The translations under genes and the position numbers were made by a program. This document shows positions 53,911 through 60,614 of a stretch of DNA of 60,614 nucleotides, one piece after another. Origin of the DNA: Alphaproteobacteria bacterium (lineage in GTDB: Bacteria > Pseudomonadota > Alphaproteobacteria > JACAEB01); assembly GCA_024236075.1 (NCBI GenBank), contig JACKLE010000010.1:1-60614 (forward strand). The letters are read 5' to 3'. Positions within the stretch are counted from its first letter, which is position 1. Each line of letters begins with the position of its first letter. The notes below the pieces were generated by a model, which worked only from the letters and a program-made list of their open reading frames with translations, had not been told where the DNA came from and searched no databases.

Positions 53911-54559
53911 GGCCGTCCGTCCCGCCCGGACCCAGGCGCGCGCGCACCAGCGCCAGAATGTCGGCCGCGACCGCCTCGCGCGGGCGCGCGGCGTCGACAA
54001 GGGCGCAGCGCGGGGCCTCGCGGGCCGCGATGTCGCGGAACGCCTCGCGAAGGGCAGCGTGGAATGCCTGCCCCATGCGCTCGTAGCGCGTCTCGCCGCC
54101 GGGCGCTGCCGCCTCGGCGCGCGCAAGGCCCTCGCCCGGCGGGATGTCGAGGATCAGCGTGAGGTCCGGCGTCGTCTCGCCGACGACCAGGCGCGCGAGC
54201 GCGGCAACGGTCTCGCGGCCGAGCCCGAGGCCGTAGCCCTGATAGGCCATGGAAGAATCCGTGAAGCGGTCGCAGAGCACCCAATCGCCGCGCGCGAGCG
54301 CCGGACGGATGACGCGCTCGAGATGATCGGCGCGCGCCGCGAAATGAAGCAGAGACTCGGCGAGGGGCGACCAGCGGTCGGTGGCGCCGGTGACGAGCAG
54401 TGCACGGACGGCTTCCGCGCCCTCGGTGCCGCCCGGCTCGCGGGTCGCGACGACCTGCACGCCCTCCGCGCGAAGTCGCTCGGCGAGGAGGGCGAGCTGC
54501 GTCGACTTGCCGGCGCCCTCGCCTCCCTCGAAGGTTATGAAGCGCCCGCGCCCTGGCAT
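53900..54559 (-). CDS. tmk: Thymidylate kinase
   Basis: 219-residue dTMP kinase. P-loop GGEGAGKST (12-20), TREPGGTEGAEAVR, CDRFTDSSMAYQGYGLGL (DRF motif) and lid region GGETRYERMG. ATG at 54559 starts at the family N terminus (GRGRFITFEGGEGAGKS); the longer frame is a read-through of the dacA end. It lies 16 bp downstream of dacA and overlaps holB, so dacA-tmk-holB probably form one operon. Confidence 0.96.
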   Translation of the reverse strand: MPGRGRFITFEGGEGAGKSTQLALLAERLRAEGVQVVATREPGGTEGAEAVRALLVTGATDRWSPLAESLLHFAARADHLERVIRPALARGDWVLCDRFTDSSMAYQGYGLGLGRETVAALARLVVGETTPDLTLILDIPPGEGLARAEAAAPGGETRYERMGQAFHAALREAFRDIAAREAPRCALVDAARPREAVAADILALVRARLGPGGTDGHGA

Positions 54560-54575
54560 CCGATCCCGCCTCGCG

Positions 54576-55769
54576 TCAGTTCGCGAAGGCGCCGAAGGTG
54601 TGCATGAGCCCGTCGACGACGCGCATGCCGAAGCCCGCCCGCGCGACGTCGACGGCGGCATAGACCGGCACGTGCATCTCCTTGCGCCCCGGAATGGCGA
54701 TCACGAGCTCGCCGACCTCGTCGTTGTAGGCGACCGGCGCCGCGATCGGCGAGGGATGGACGAGCTTGACCTCCATGCCTTCGCGCTCGGCGTCGGTGAG
54801 AAAGACGTTCACGTCGCGCCGCACGCTGATGGGCAGCTTGCCGCGGGTGCCGTTCCACACGGTGATCGGATGGTCCTGGATGATCTGTCCGCTCAGGAAC
54901 AGCGAATAGGCCTTGAAGTCGCGGAACCCGTAGTCGAGCAGCTTGCGCGCTTCGGCCGCGCGCCCATTGTCGCTGTCGAGGCCGTTGACGACGACGATGA
55001 GCCGGCGCTCGACCGATCCCTGGCTTCCCGAGAGCGGAACCTGGCGCTTCGCCGTCGCGACGAGTCCGTAGCCGGATTCGTCCGTATGCCCCGTCTTCAT
55101 GCCGTCGGCGCCCGCATAAGTGCCGAGCAGCGGATTGCGGTTGGGCTGGCGGATGCCAGACCAGGTGAACTCGCGCTCCGAATAGATCGGGAAATAGTCC
55201 GGGAAGTTCGTGACGATGTAGCGCGCGATGAGCGCCAGGTCGTAGGCCGTCATGAGCTGGTTCGGATCAGGCCAGCCGGTGGCGTTCGCGAAGGTCGAGT
55301 GCTCGAGGCCGATCTCGCGGGCCTTCTTGGTCATCGCCTCGGCGAAGGCCTCCTCCGTTCCGGCGAGGCCCTCGGCGACGACGATGCAGGCATCGTTGCC
55401 CGACTGCACGATGATGCCGTGCAGAAGATCGCCGATGCGGATGTCGGAGCCCACCTCCGTCCACATCTTCGAGCCGCCCATGCGCCAGGCCTTCTCGCTC
55501 ACATGGAACTTGTCGTCGAGCGTGAAGGTGCCGTCCTTGAGCTTTTCGAACATCATGACGGCGGTCATGAGCTTGCTCATCGAGGCGGGCGCCATCTGCG
55601 TGTGGGCCTCCTTCTCGTAGAGCACCGCTCCCGTCTCGGCGTCCATGAGCACCGCATAGTGCGCCGCCGTCTCGATCGCGACGGCCGGCCGCACGGCACC
55701 CGCGACGGCGACTGCAAGGGCGAGCGACACGACGAGACCGCGGGCGAGTGCGACGAATTTGCGTCTCAT
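54576..55769 (-). CDS. dacA: D-alanyl-D-alanine carboxypeptidase (PBP5/6 type)
   Basis: 397-residue periplasmic low-molecular-weight penicillin-binding protein that trims pentapeptide stems. Signal peptide up to about residue 32 (LALAVAVAGAVRPAVAIE). Serine peptidase triad motifs: S63-M-S-K66 (APASMSKLMT), S123-G-N125 (VQSGNDAC) and K225-T-G (GMKTGHTDESGYG). The C-terminal domain (about 290-385) and the terminal amphipathic region (RAGFGMRVVDGLMHTFGAF) fit membrane association. It precedes tmk and follows rlpA, both minus strand, with 124 bp between rlpA stop and this start. Confidence 0.95.
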   Translation of the reverse strand: MRRKFVALARGLVVSLALAVAVAGAVRPAVAIETAAHYAVLMDAETGAVLYEKEAHTQMAPASMSKLMTAVMMFEKLKDGTFTLDDKFHVSEKAWRMGGSKMWTEVGSDIRIGDLLHGIIVQSGNDACIVVAEGLAGTEEAFAEAMTKKAREIGLEHSTFANATGWPDPNQLMTAYDLALIARYIVTNFPDYFPIYSEREFTWSGIRQPNRNPLLGTYAGADGMKTGHTDESGYGLVATAKRQVPLSGSQGSVERRLIVVVNGLDSDNGRAAEARKLLDYGFRDFKAYSLFLSGQIIQDHPITVWNGTRGKLPISVRRDVNVFLTDAEREGMEVKLVHPSPIAAPVAYNDEVGELVIAIPGRKEMHVPVYAAVDVARAGFGMRVVDGLMHTFGAFAN

Positions 55770-55893
55770 GCTGGAGTTCCTCGTCCTGACCGGGCTTGGC
55801 CCGGGCGCGGTCTCTCAGGGCCCGCCCGACATCCCGCGCGCAGATTAACGGCGGGGCTCGCGAGGGCAAGGCGTCCCAAGCGAATCCGCTCGC

Positions 55894-56829
55894 TCAATCG
55901 AGGACGATCATGGCACCCGTGTGGCCGAGCGCAACGACCTGCCGCAGGGTGCGGTCCGCCTCGTCCGCGCTCAGCATCGGCCCGATGCGCACGCGGTAGA
56001 GGGCCCGGCCTTCCCGCAGGATGGTCGAGACGGTGACCGCGGCCTGGGACGGCCGGCTCGCCTCGAGCGCGCCCTTGACGCGGAACGCGTTGGAGGGATC
56101 GCTGAACGTGCCGGCCTGAATGAAAAGCGGGCGCTCCGCGACGAGACGGTGCGGGGCCGCGGCGGGCGACGGGGCCGATGCCGGCGGCTCCGCGAAGAGC
56201 GGTCCGCCGGAGGGCCCAGACGGGACGACGGGCGGCGGGGGCGCAGCGCTTGCGAGGGCGACATTGGCGGGTGCTGCCGGCTTCGCGGGCGCCGCGGAAG
56301 GAGGCGGCGTGGCCGCGGCGAGGCGAGAGCCGGTGGCGCTCGCGCCGTCGTCGTGGTTCGCGATCGCGATGGGCGCCGGACCGATCACGCGGACGCGCAC
56401 CTGCACCGTACCCTGCTGGCGAAAGCCCAGAAGCTCCGCCGAGCGCTCGGAGACGTCGATGACACGGCCCTTCACGAAAGGCCCGCGATCGTTGATGCGC
56501 ACGACGATGGAGCGGCCGTTCGAGAGGTTCGTCACCTCCGCGAGGACGGGAAGCTGCAGCGTCTTGTGCGCGGCCGTGAGCGCTTCCTTGTTGAAGGTCT
56601 CGCCATTGGCGGTGCGCCGGCCGTGAAAGTCGGAGCCGTACCAGGAGGCAAGGCCCACGGCGTCGTAGGACCAGTCCTCTTGCGGCGTGTACCAGACGCC
56701 GCCGACCTGGTAGGGCGAGCCCACCTTGTAGGCGCCCTGCGTCACCGGGACGCCGTTGCGGTAGGCCTGCCCGCCCCCGCACGCGGCGAGGAGAAGCCCG
56801 AGGCCGAAGGAGGCGATGCGCGGGCCCAT
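55894..56829 (-). CDS. rlpA: Septal ring lytic transglycosylase RlpA family lipoprotein
   Basis: About 311-residue lipoprotein with lipobox LLLAAC near residue 17, an RlpA double-psi beta-barrel (about 60-165; GLASWYGSDFHGRRTANGE, TAAHKTLQLPVLAEVTNL, VRINDRGPFVKGRVIDVS), a proline/alanine-rich linker (about 180-235) and a C-terminal SPOR domain (about 235-310; FIQAGTFSDPSNAFRVKGAL) that binds denuded septal glycan. ATG at 56829 puts the lipobox at the usual distance; ATG at 56874 would add 15 residues. rlpA followed by dacA and tmk is a common alphaproteobacterial order. Confidence 0.93.
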   Translation of the reverse strand: MGPRIASFGLGLLLAACGGGQAYRNGVPVTQGAYKVGSPYQVGGVWYTPQEDWSYDAVGLASWYGSDFHGRRTANGETFNKEALTAAHKTLQLPVLAEVTNLSNGRSIVVRINDRGPFVKGRVIDVSERSAELLGFRQQGTVQVRVRVIGPAPIAIANHDDGASATGSRLAAATPPPSAAPAKPAAPANVALASAAPPPPVVPSGPSGGPLFAEPPASAPSPAAAPHRLVAERPLFIQAGTFSDPSNAFRVKGALEASRPSQAAVTVSTILREGRALYRVRIGPMLSADEADRTLRQVVALGHTGAMIVLD

Positions 56830-57019
56830 CGCGAACAAATTCCCGACCGTGTCGCGCGTTCCCCGCTCGCTCATCTCGTTGCCGCTGCGTCTTCCCTGCT
56901 ACGCCACGCCGACAAGGTGGACGGCCAATCGTAACGATCCGGTTAAGCCTTTCTTACTTTCCCGGCGCCGCCGACCGTCGGCGCCCAGAATAGACCGCGC
57001 GCGCCGGGATGGCGACGGC

Positions 57020-57994
57020 TCAGGGCGCCCGGCAGCTCCCGCTCACGGGCGCCGCGATGTCGGCGACAATGGGGAGATGGTTCGACCCGAGATCCGGCCC
57101 CGCTTCGAGGCGCTCGACGGCGAGCTCCGGGGTGACGAGAATGTGGTCGATCTGAAGCCCGAGTTCGGGAAGCGCCGAAGGCCAGGTCGCGAGCGGGCCT
57201 TGAGGGCGCGGCCGCACGAGCCCCGAGGCGGCCAGAAAGCGATGAAGCTCGAGCGAGAGCGGCGAGGCGTTGAAGTCACCCGCGACGATCGTCGGAACCC
57301 GGCTCCCTTGAACCGCGGTCGCCAGGGCGTCGAGCTCGGCGCCGCGCCGCGCGAAGAGCTCGGGAGAGTTCGGACGGATGAAATGGGCGCCGACGATGCG
57401 CACGCGGGCCGCGCCGACGCGCACCGTCGCGGAGACCTGCTGGCGCTGCGGAAAGCCGGGGAACTTCTCCTCGGAATCGACGAAGGGGCGATCGGAAAAG
57501 AGAAGCACCGCTCCCCATCCCGCGTCGCCGCGCCGGTAGGGATAGCGCTCCCGGAGCGGCGTGAGCTGCTCGGGCCAGGTTCCGTTCGCCTCCTCCACGA
57601 CGATGACGTTCGGCTTCAGGGCCTCGAGGCCCCGCCGCACGTCCTCGAACCGGCGATTCTTGAAGAGGAGGTTGAAGCTCACGACGCGCAGCCGCTCGGC
57701 CGGCGCCGCGCAGGGGGCGACGGGCACGCTGCGCTCGAAGCTCGGCAGGAGAGCCCCGAGGCCAAGGCACGCGCAGGCAAGGCACGCCCAAGCGAGGCCC
57801 TTGCGCCCCGCGAGCCGAAAGAACAGATACACGATCGCGAGAAGGACGCTCAGATGCAGCGCGAAATTGGACGCGGCATCCATGACCCAGGCAATGCCTT
57901 CACTCATAAGGCTCGATCGGCTCCCCTCGACCGGCAAACCCGCACACGTGACGATCAAGCCGAGAATTGTGCCGGTCGCAAGGCCATGCCGCAT
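57020..57994 (-). CDS. Membrane-anchored endonuclease/exonuclease/phosphatase family protein
   Basis: 324 residues. Two or three N-terminal hydrophobic segments (TGTILGLIVTCAGL; ALHLSVLLAIVYLFFRLAG; GLAWACLACACLGLGALL), then an EEP-fold catalytic domain (about 100-315): RVVSFNLLFKN, VIVVEEANG, VGAHFIRPNS, VAGDFNASPLS, LQIDHILVTPEL and SNHLPIVADI. The catalytic Asn, Glu, His and Asp positions are present. The fold covers nucleases, phosphodiesterases and lipid phosphatases; with membrane anchoring a phospho-lipid or extracellular substrate is possible. ATG at 57994 or 57907 could be the start. Confidence 0.87.
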   Translation of the reverse strand: MRHGLATGTILGLIVTCAGLPVEGSRSSLMSEGIAWVMDAASNFALHLSVLLAIVYLFFRLAGRKGLAWACLACACLGLGALLPSFERSVPVAPCAAPAERLRVVSFNLLFKNRRFEDVRRGLEALKPNVIVVEEANGTWPEQLTPLRERYPYRRGDAGWGAVLLFSDRPFVDSEEKFPGFPQRQQVSATVRVGAARVRIVGAHFIRPNSPELFARRGAELDALATAVQGSRVPTIVAGDFNASPLSLELHRFLAASGLVRPRPQGPLATWPSALPELGLQIDHILVTPELAVERLEAGPDLGSNHLPIVADIAAPVSGSCRAP

Positions 57995-58103
57995 AGTGCG
58001 GCAGGATTGTCACGGCTTCGTTGCCAGCCCCCGGGCCGACGCCACCTTGCTGGCGCCACGCGGCGCGGGCTAGAAGGCCCCGAGCCTCACGCGGAGTTTC
58101 GAC

Positions 58104-58193
58104 GGATGGGTGGCCGAGCGGTTGAAGGCACCGGTCTTGAAAACCGGAAGGGGTGCAAGCCCCTCGTGGGTTCGAATCCCACCCCATCCGCCA
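58104..58193 (+). tRNA. tRNA-Ser(UGA)
   Basis: 90 bases including encoded CCA. Acceptor stem GGATGGG (58104-58110) pairs with CCCATCC (58183-58189), discriminator G, CCA 58191-58193. Anticodon stem CCGGT/ACCGG with loop CTTGAAA, anticodon TGA at 58138-58140, decoding UCA. A long variable arm (AGGGG TGCAAG CCCCT) marks a class II serine tRNA. T-arm GTGGG-TTCGAAT-CCCAC. A candidate promoter with TTGCTG lies about 50 bases upstream. Two tandem units copying its 3' end follow directly. Confidence 0.97.
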
Positions 58194-58276
58194 GCGTGGG
58201 CCACATAGAATTCGAACCCACGACGAAATAGTAGGCGCGCTCCGCGCGCGGGGTTCGAATCCCACCCCATCCGCCA
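58194..58276 (+). repeat. 83-bp tandem unit 1 ending in a copy of the tRNA-Ser 3' end
   Basis: Starts immediately after the tRNA CCA. Order inside: GCGTGGGCC, an inverted partial T-arm (AATTCGAACCCAC), an A/T-richer stretch, a perfect hairpin GCGCGC-TCC-GCGCGC (58235-58249), GGGG, then a copy of the last 23 tRNA bases (58254-58276: T-loop TTCGAAT, T-stem/acceptor 3' strand and CCA). The 5' half of a tRNA is absent, so it is not a functional tRNA gene. Confidence 0.93.
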
Positions 58277-58359
58277 GCGTGGGCCGCATAGAATTCGAAC
58301 CCACGACGAAATAGTAGGCGCGCTCCGCGCGCGGGGTTCGAATCCCACCCCATCCGCCA
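58277..58359 (+). repeat. 83-bp tandem unit 2 ending in a copy of the tRNA-Ser 3' end
   Basis: Identical to unit 1 except one base (A at 58203 versus G at 58286). The tRNA-3' copy occupies 58337-58359 with CCA at 58357-58359. The similarity continues only for GCGTGG after the CCA (58360-58365) and then stops, marking the end of the array. Near-identity of the units implies recent duplication or ongoing homogenisation. Confidence 0.93.
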
Positions 58360-58409
58360 GCGTGGACCCCGGTCGCTTCGGACCTACTGCGAGCCGACTG
58401 GTGCGCCGG

Positions 58410-58892
58410 TCAGTCGGCGCTGACGCGCTGCCAGAGGTCGTTGAACGCGATGCTGTCGAAGAAGGCAGCGGCCTCGACCACCTCCCCCTCCGCCATGCGC
58501 AGGAACCAGGCATAGGTGTTCACGTAGGGCTTGCCGTCGCGCGCCGTGCCGGCGGCATCGAAGAAGACGATGACCGTGTCGCCGTCGGCATGAATGCTTC
58601 GGATCGAGGGCTTCAGCCCGATCCCCATGCGCGCATTGAAGGGCCGGATGACCGCGCTCAGGAACGCCTCGCGGCTGTCATAGGTCTTCGAGACGAGCGA
58701 ATTTCCGGTGATGGTCCACGTCGCTTCCTCCGCCAGCAGATCGAACGGGCTGCCCGTCCCGTCCGCCCAGGCGGCGAACTTCGCCGCTACCAGCGCCTTG
58801 TTGCCGGATTCGCGATCGCCCTCCGCCATGGCAATGTCTCCGCTCAAAGCCGCGGTCAGCAGCACCGAAGCCGCGACGAGGTTCCTCACCAT
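58410..58892 (-). CDS. Exported SnoaL/NTF2-like protein
   Basis: 160 residues with a signal peptide (VAASVLLTAALSGDIAMAE) and a SnoaL/ketosteroid-isomerase-like cone fold: VAAKFAAWADGTGSPFDLLAEEATWTI is the typical first helix and strand, SREAFLSAVIRPF follows, and WFLRMAEGEVVEAAAFFDS is the closing strand pair. Proteins of this type bind or isomerise small hydrophobic compounds; no catalytic assignment is possible. It lies 43 bp after the SDR gene on the same strand, last gene of a probable operon. Confidence 0.82.
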   Translation of the reverse strand: MVRNLVAASVLLTAALSGDIAMAEGDRESGNKALVAAKFAAWADGTGSPFDLLAEEATWTITGNSLVSKTYDSREAFLSAVIRPFNARMGIGLKPSIRSIHADGDTVIVFFDAAGTARDGKPYVNTYAWFLRMAEGEVVEAAAFFDSIAFNDLWQRVSAD

Positions 58893-58935
58893 GCGATGCT
58901 CCCCGTGGAGACGGTCGTGCGCGACGGCGCCCCCC

Positions 58936-59739
58936 TCAGATCTCGTTTTCCCAAGCCGCGAGCTGATGGGCCTTCAGCATGTCCTCGATCTTCTTGGGCA
59001 GGACGTTGCGGAACTTGCCCGTGTCGGAAGGCACGACCTCGATCATGAGGTCGATCATCTCCTGCGGATCCATCCGGCCCTCCGGGGTCGCGAAGAATTC
59101 GTCGAAGCCCCGGCGCAGGGCGGCGCGCTTGGTGAAGTTCACGTCGTCGTCGAGCCAGCGGAAGGCATTGTCCGCCATCGTCTCGTTGTAGCCCGTGAAA
59201 TAGGCCCCCGGGTTGATCGTCTGAACCTTGATGCCGTGAGGCCTGAGCTCCTGCTGCAGGGCCTCGGCGATGGCCTCAAGGGCGTGCTTGGTCGAGACAT
59301 AGGTGCCCCAGTTGGCGGGCGTGAAGAGCCCGCCCATGGATGAGGTGAAGACGACCTTGCCCTTTTTCCTGGCGGCGACCCATTTCTTGACGACGCCCTG
59401 CGTCAGAACGAGGGGCAGGAAGACGTTGATCTCGTAGTTGCGGCGCACGAGGTCGATCGGGATCTCCCAAACGGGCCCGCTCTCGCCGATGCCGGCATTG
59501 TTCCAGAGCACGTCGAAATCCCAGGACTGTGCCTGCGCGACGTCGTAGGGATCGGTGAGGTCGAGCCTTTCGACGCGCAGGTTGTCGATGCCGAGCTCGC
59601 TTACCTTCTTGCGCAGCGGCATGACCTGCGGCGAGACCTGGCAGGTGGCGATGACGCGATGGCCCCGTTGGGCCATTCCGATTGCGGCAGCCTCTCCGAA
59701 TCCGGAGCCGGCGCCGGTGATCAGGATGGTCTTCGGCAT
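58936..59739 (-). CDS. Short-chain dehydrogenase/reductase
   Basis: 267-residue classical SDR. Cofactor motif TGAGSGFG (8-15), NNAG (80-83), catalytic S133 and Y147xxxK151 (GTYVSTKHA). The residue after strand 2 (ATCQVSP) lacks a clear Asp, so NADP is at least possible. The C-terminal part (about 190-260) is longer than minimal SDRs. ATG at 59739; the upstream open frame is a read-through of the neighbouring gene. It lies between the GlcG-like and SnoaL-like genes, all minus strand. Confidence 0.9.
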   Translation of the reverse strand: MPKTILITGAGSGFGEAAAIGMAQRGHRVIATCQVSPQVMPLRKKVSELGIDNLRVERLDLTDPYDVAQAQSWDFDVLWNNAGIGESGPVWEIPIDLVRRNYEINVFLPLVLTQGVVKKWVAARKKGKVVFTSSMGGLFTPANWGTYVSTKHALEAIAEALQQELRPHGIKVQTINPGAYFTGYNETMADNAFRWLDDDVNFTKRAALRRGFDEFFATPEGRMDPQEMIDLMIEVVPSDTGKFRNVLPKKIEDMLKAHQLAAWENEI

Positions 59740-59771
59740 GTGTCGCACCTTTCTCCAAAAGGGGGTTGCGC

Positions 59772-60185
59772 TTACGCGGACCTGTCGCCGATGGCCGCCG
59801 CCGCGGCCCGCGCGATCTCGAGATCTTGAGGGACGGCGCCGCCCGAGACGCCGACCGCGCCGATCGGGACGCGGCCCGCATCGAAGAGCGGAATTCCGCC
59901 GGCGAAAGTGGCGAGGCCGCCATTGCTGCGCTCGAGGCCGGGAGCAGGTGCCCCGGGCTTGCAATATTCCCAGACGGCGTCGCTCGGAACTTGGAACAGC
60001 ACGGCCGTTCGGGCCTTGGCGATGGCGACGTCGATCGATCCGAGGACGGCGCCGTCCATCCGGACGAAAGCCTTCAAATGCGCACCCGCGTCGAGGATTG
60101 CGATGTTGACGGGAATCCCGATCGCGTTGGCTCGCATCTCGCCGGCGGCAATCGCGGCTGCGGCGCGTTCCGATGTGATCTGCAT
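59772..60185 (-). CDS. GlcG/HbpS-like heme-binding family protein
   Basis: 137-residue protein of the GlcG/HbpS (former DUF336) family: ITSERAAAAIAAGEMRANAIGIPVNIAILDAGAHLKAFVRMDGA, GSIDVAIAKARTAVLF, and GGIPLFDAGRVPIGAVGVSGGAVPQDLEIARAAAAAI near the C terminus (quoted as family landmarks in pieces). Members bind heme, cobalamin or act in glycolate or diol metabolism; role not fixed. ATG at 60185 gives normal length. It lies 32 bp before the SDR gene and 183 bp after an AraC regulator on the same strand. Confidence 0.86.
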   Translation of the reverse strand: MQITSERAAAAIAAGEMRANAIGIPVNIAILDAGAHLKAFVRMDGAVLGSIDVAIAKARTAVLFQVPSDAVWEYCKPGAPAPGLERSNGGLATFAGGIPLFDAGRVPIGAVGVSGGAVPQDLEIARAAAAAIGDRSA

Positions 60186-60368
60186 GATCCCGGCCTCGGC
60201 TCCATGAGGTTCGAGCGTCGTGCGCAAACTCGTCGGTCGGCAACTGGACTGGGGTATCGGTTCGTTCGTGCACGAAATGCTATGGGCGCGCGTCCGCACC
60301 CATCCAGTGTGAAAATTGCTGTGTTTTGGATCTTCGTGCCGTTCCGGGCGTGGCGGAGCGGAGGTCGC

Positions 60369-60614
60369 TCAGGGGCGATGGAGCCGCCGCCAGCGGCCCG
60401 GAGAGACGCCGGAGAATTTGAGGAAGGTGCGCGTCAGGTGGCTTTGATCGGCGAAGCCGCATTGCACGGCGACCTGCTCCACGGGCAGGCTGGAGTTCGC
60501 GAGCAGCGTCTTCGCCCGCTCGATGCGTCTGGCGAGTAGCCATTGGATGGCCGACGCGCCGGTGGTCGCCTTGAAGGCTCGGGCGAAATGGCTGCGCGAG
60601 AGCCGGCAGGCTGC
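60369..60614 (-). CDS. AraC-family transcriptional regulator, 5' end outside window
   Basis: The last 81 codons of an AraC/XylS-type DNA-binding domain are readable on the minus strand from the window edge to a TGA at 60369-60371. The two helix-turn-helix motifs are visible: LSRSHFARAFKATTGASAIQW with LLARRIERAKTLL, and VEQVAVQCGFADQSHLTRTF followed by KFSGVSPGRWRR. The effector domain lies outside the window. It precedes the GlcG-SDR-SnoaL genes on the same strand and may control them. Confidence 0.93.
   Translation of the reverse strand, partial: AACRLSRSHFARAFKATTGASAIQWLLARRIERAKTLLANSSLPVEQVAVQCGFADQSHLTRTFLKFSGVSPGRWRRLHRP

Noticed and set aside
58171..58359. CRISPR array
   Set aside because: The whole 83-bp unit is repeated with no variable spacers, the repeats contain tRNA sequence, and no cas gene is near.
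58104..58410. Integrated prophage or island at tRNA-Ser
   Set aside because: No integrase or foreign gene block lies on either side; only the tRNA-end repeats remain, so at most a scar could be claimed.
58087..58513. Short minus-strand open frames over the tRNA-Ser region with repeated Trp-Asp-Ser-Asn-Pro peptides
   Set aside because: The peptide repeats are only translations of the tRNA 3' end and its 83-bp tandem units; such frames are a known annotation artefact at tRNA genes.

Overview
The window is about 60.6 kb of very GC-rich, densely packed chromosome from an alphaproteobacterium, most likely of the Hyphomicrobiales/Rhizobiales type. This rests on gene order and on lineage-typical families: ntrB-ntrC-ntrY-ntrX-trkA-trkH-dat-hfq-hflX in series, a fused IspDF, a MucR zinc-finger regulator, an LdtR-type MarR regulator divergent from hemB, the glyA-nrdR-ribD-ribE-ribBA-ribH-nusB operon, and NtrX without the sigma54-contact loop. 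Nearly everything is housekeeping. There is no prophage, insertion sequence, CRISPR array or rRNA operon.

Layout. 1-6.7 kb: truncated lipA and a RatA/COQ10-like gene, then two tandem secreted sulfatases, then an opposite-strand block ispDF-pgpA-cinA. 7-20.1 kb: both nitrogen two-component systems (NtrBC, NtrYX), potassium uptake (TrkA, TrkH), a D-amino-acid aminotransferase, Hfq, HflX and an inositol-phosphatase-like enzyme. 20.2-27.2 kb: a transglutaminase/DUF2126 protein, a circularly permuted ATP-grasp/alpha-E fusion and a second transglutaminase, a set known from comparative genomics as a peptide-forming or tagging system of unknown product. 27.2-34.4 kb (minus strand): a TRAP transporter, arginyl/leucyl-tRNA-protein transferase, an SLC13-type permease with RCK_C domains and a lone motB. 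34.5-41.0 kb: flavin reductase, penicillin acylase family protein, a beta-hydroxyacid dehydrogenase with a TetR regulator, a PHB-depolymerase-family esterase, hemB. 41.1-42.4 kb: ldtR, a small conserved protein and mucR. 42.9-48.7 kb: the glyA-nrdR-riboflavin-nusB operon. 48.7-51.1 kb: mazG and two lipoproteins. 51.1-58 kb (minus strand): metallo-beta-lactamase-fold hydrolase, tatD, holB, tmk, dacA, rlpA and an endonuclease/exonuclease/phosphatase-family protein. 58.1-60.6 kb: tRNA-Ser(UGA) with tandem copies of its own 3' end, then SnoaL-like, SDR and GlcG-like genes and a truncated AraC regulator.

The most interesting items are non-coding. (a) Two 83-bp tandem units directly downstream of tRNA-Ser each end in an exact copy of the tRNA 3' end with CCA, an architecture like E. 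coli tyrT/rtT. (b) A 28-bp sequence at 51100-51127 has the 11+6+11 layout and inner ATAA/TTAT symmetry of a XerCD dif site, so this window may lie at the replication terminus. (c) A 10-bp perfect inverted repeat brackets an AT-rich segment in front of mucR. The most interesting protein system is the ATP-grasp/alpha-E/transglutaminase locus.

Gene starts were chosen from visible Shine-Dalgarno spacing and family lengths. Several starts are GTG or TTG. No similarity search, alignment or structure prediction could be run, so family calls rest on motifs read by eye.
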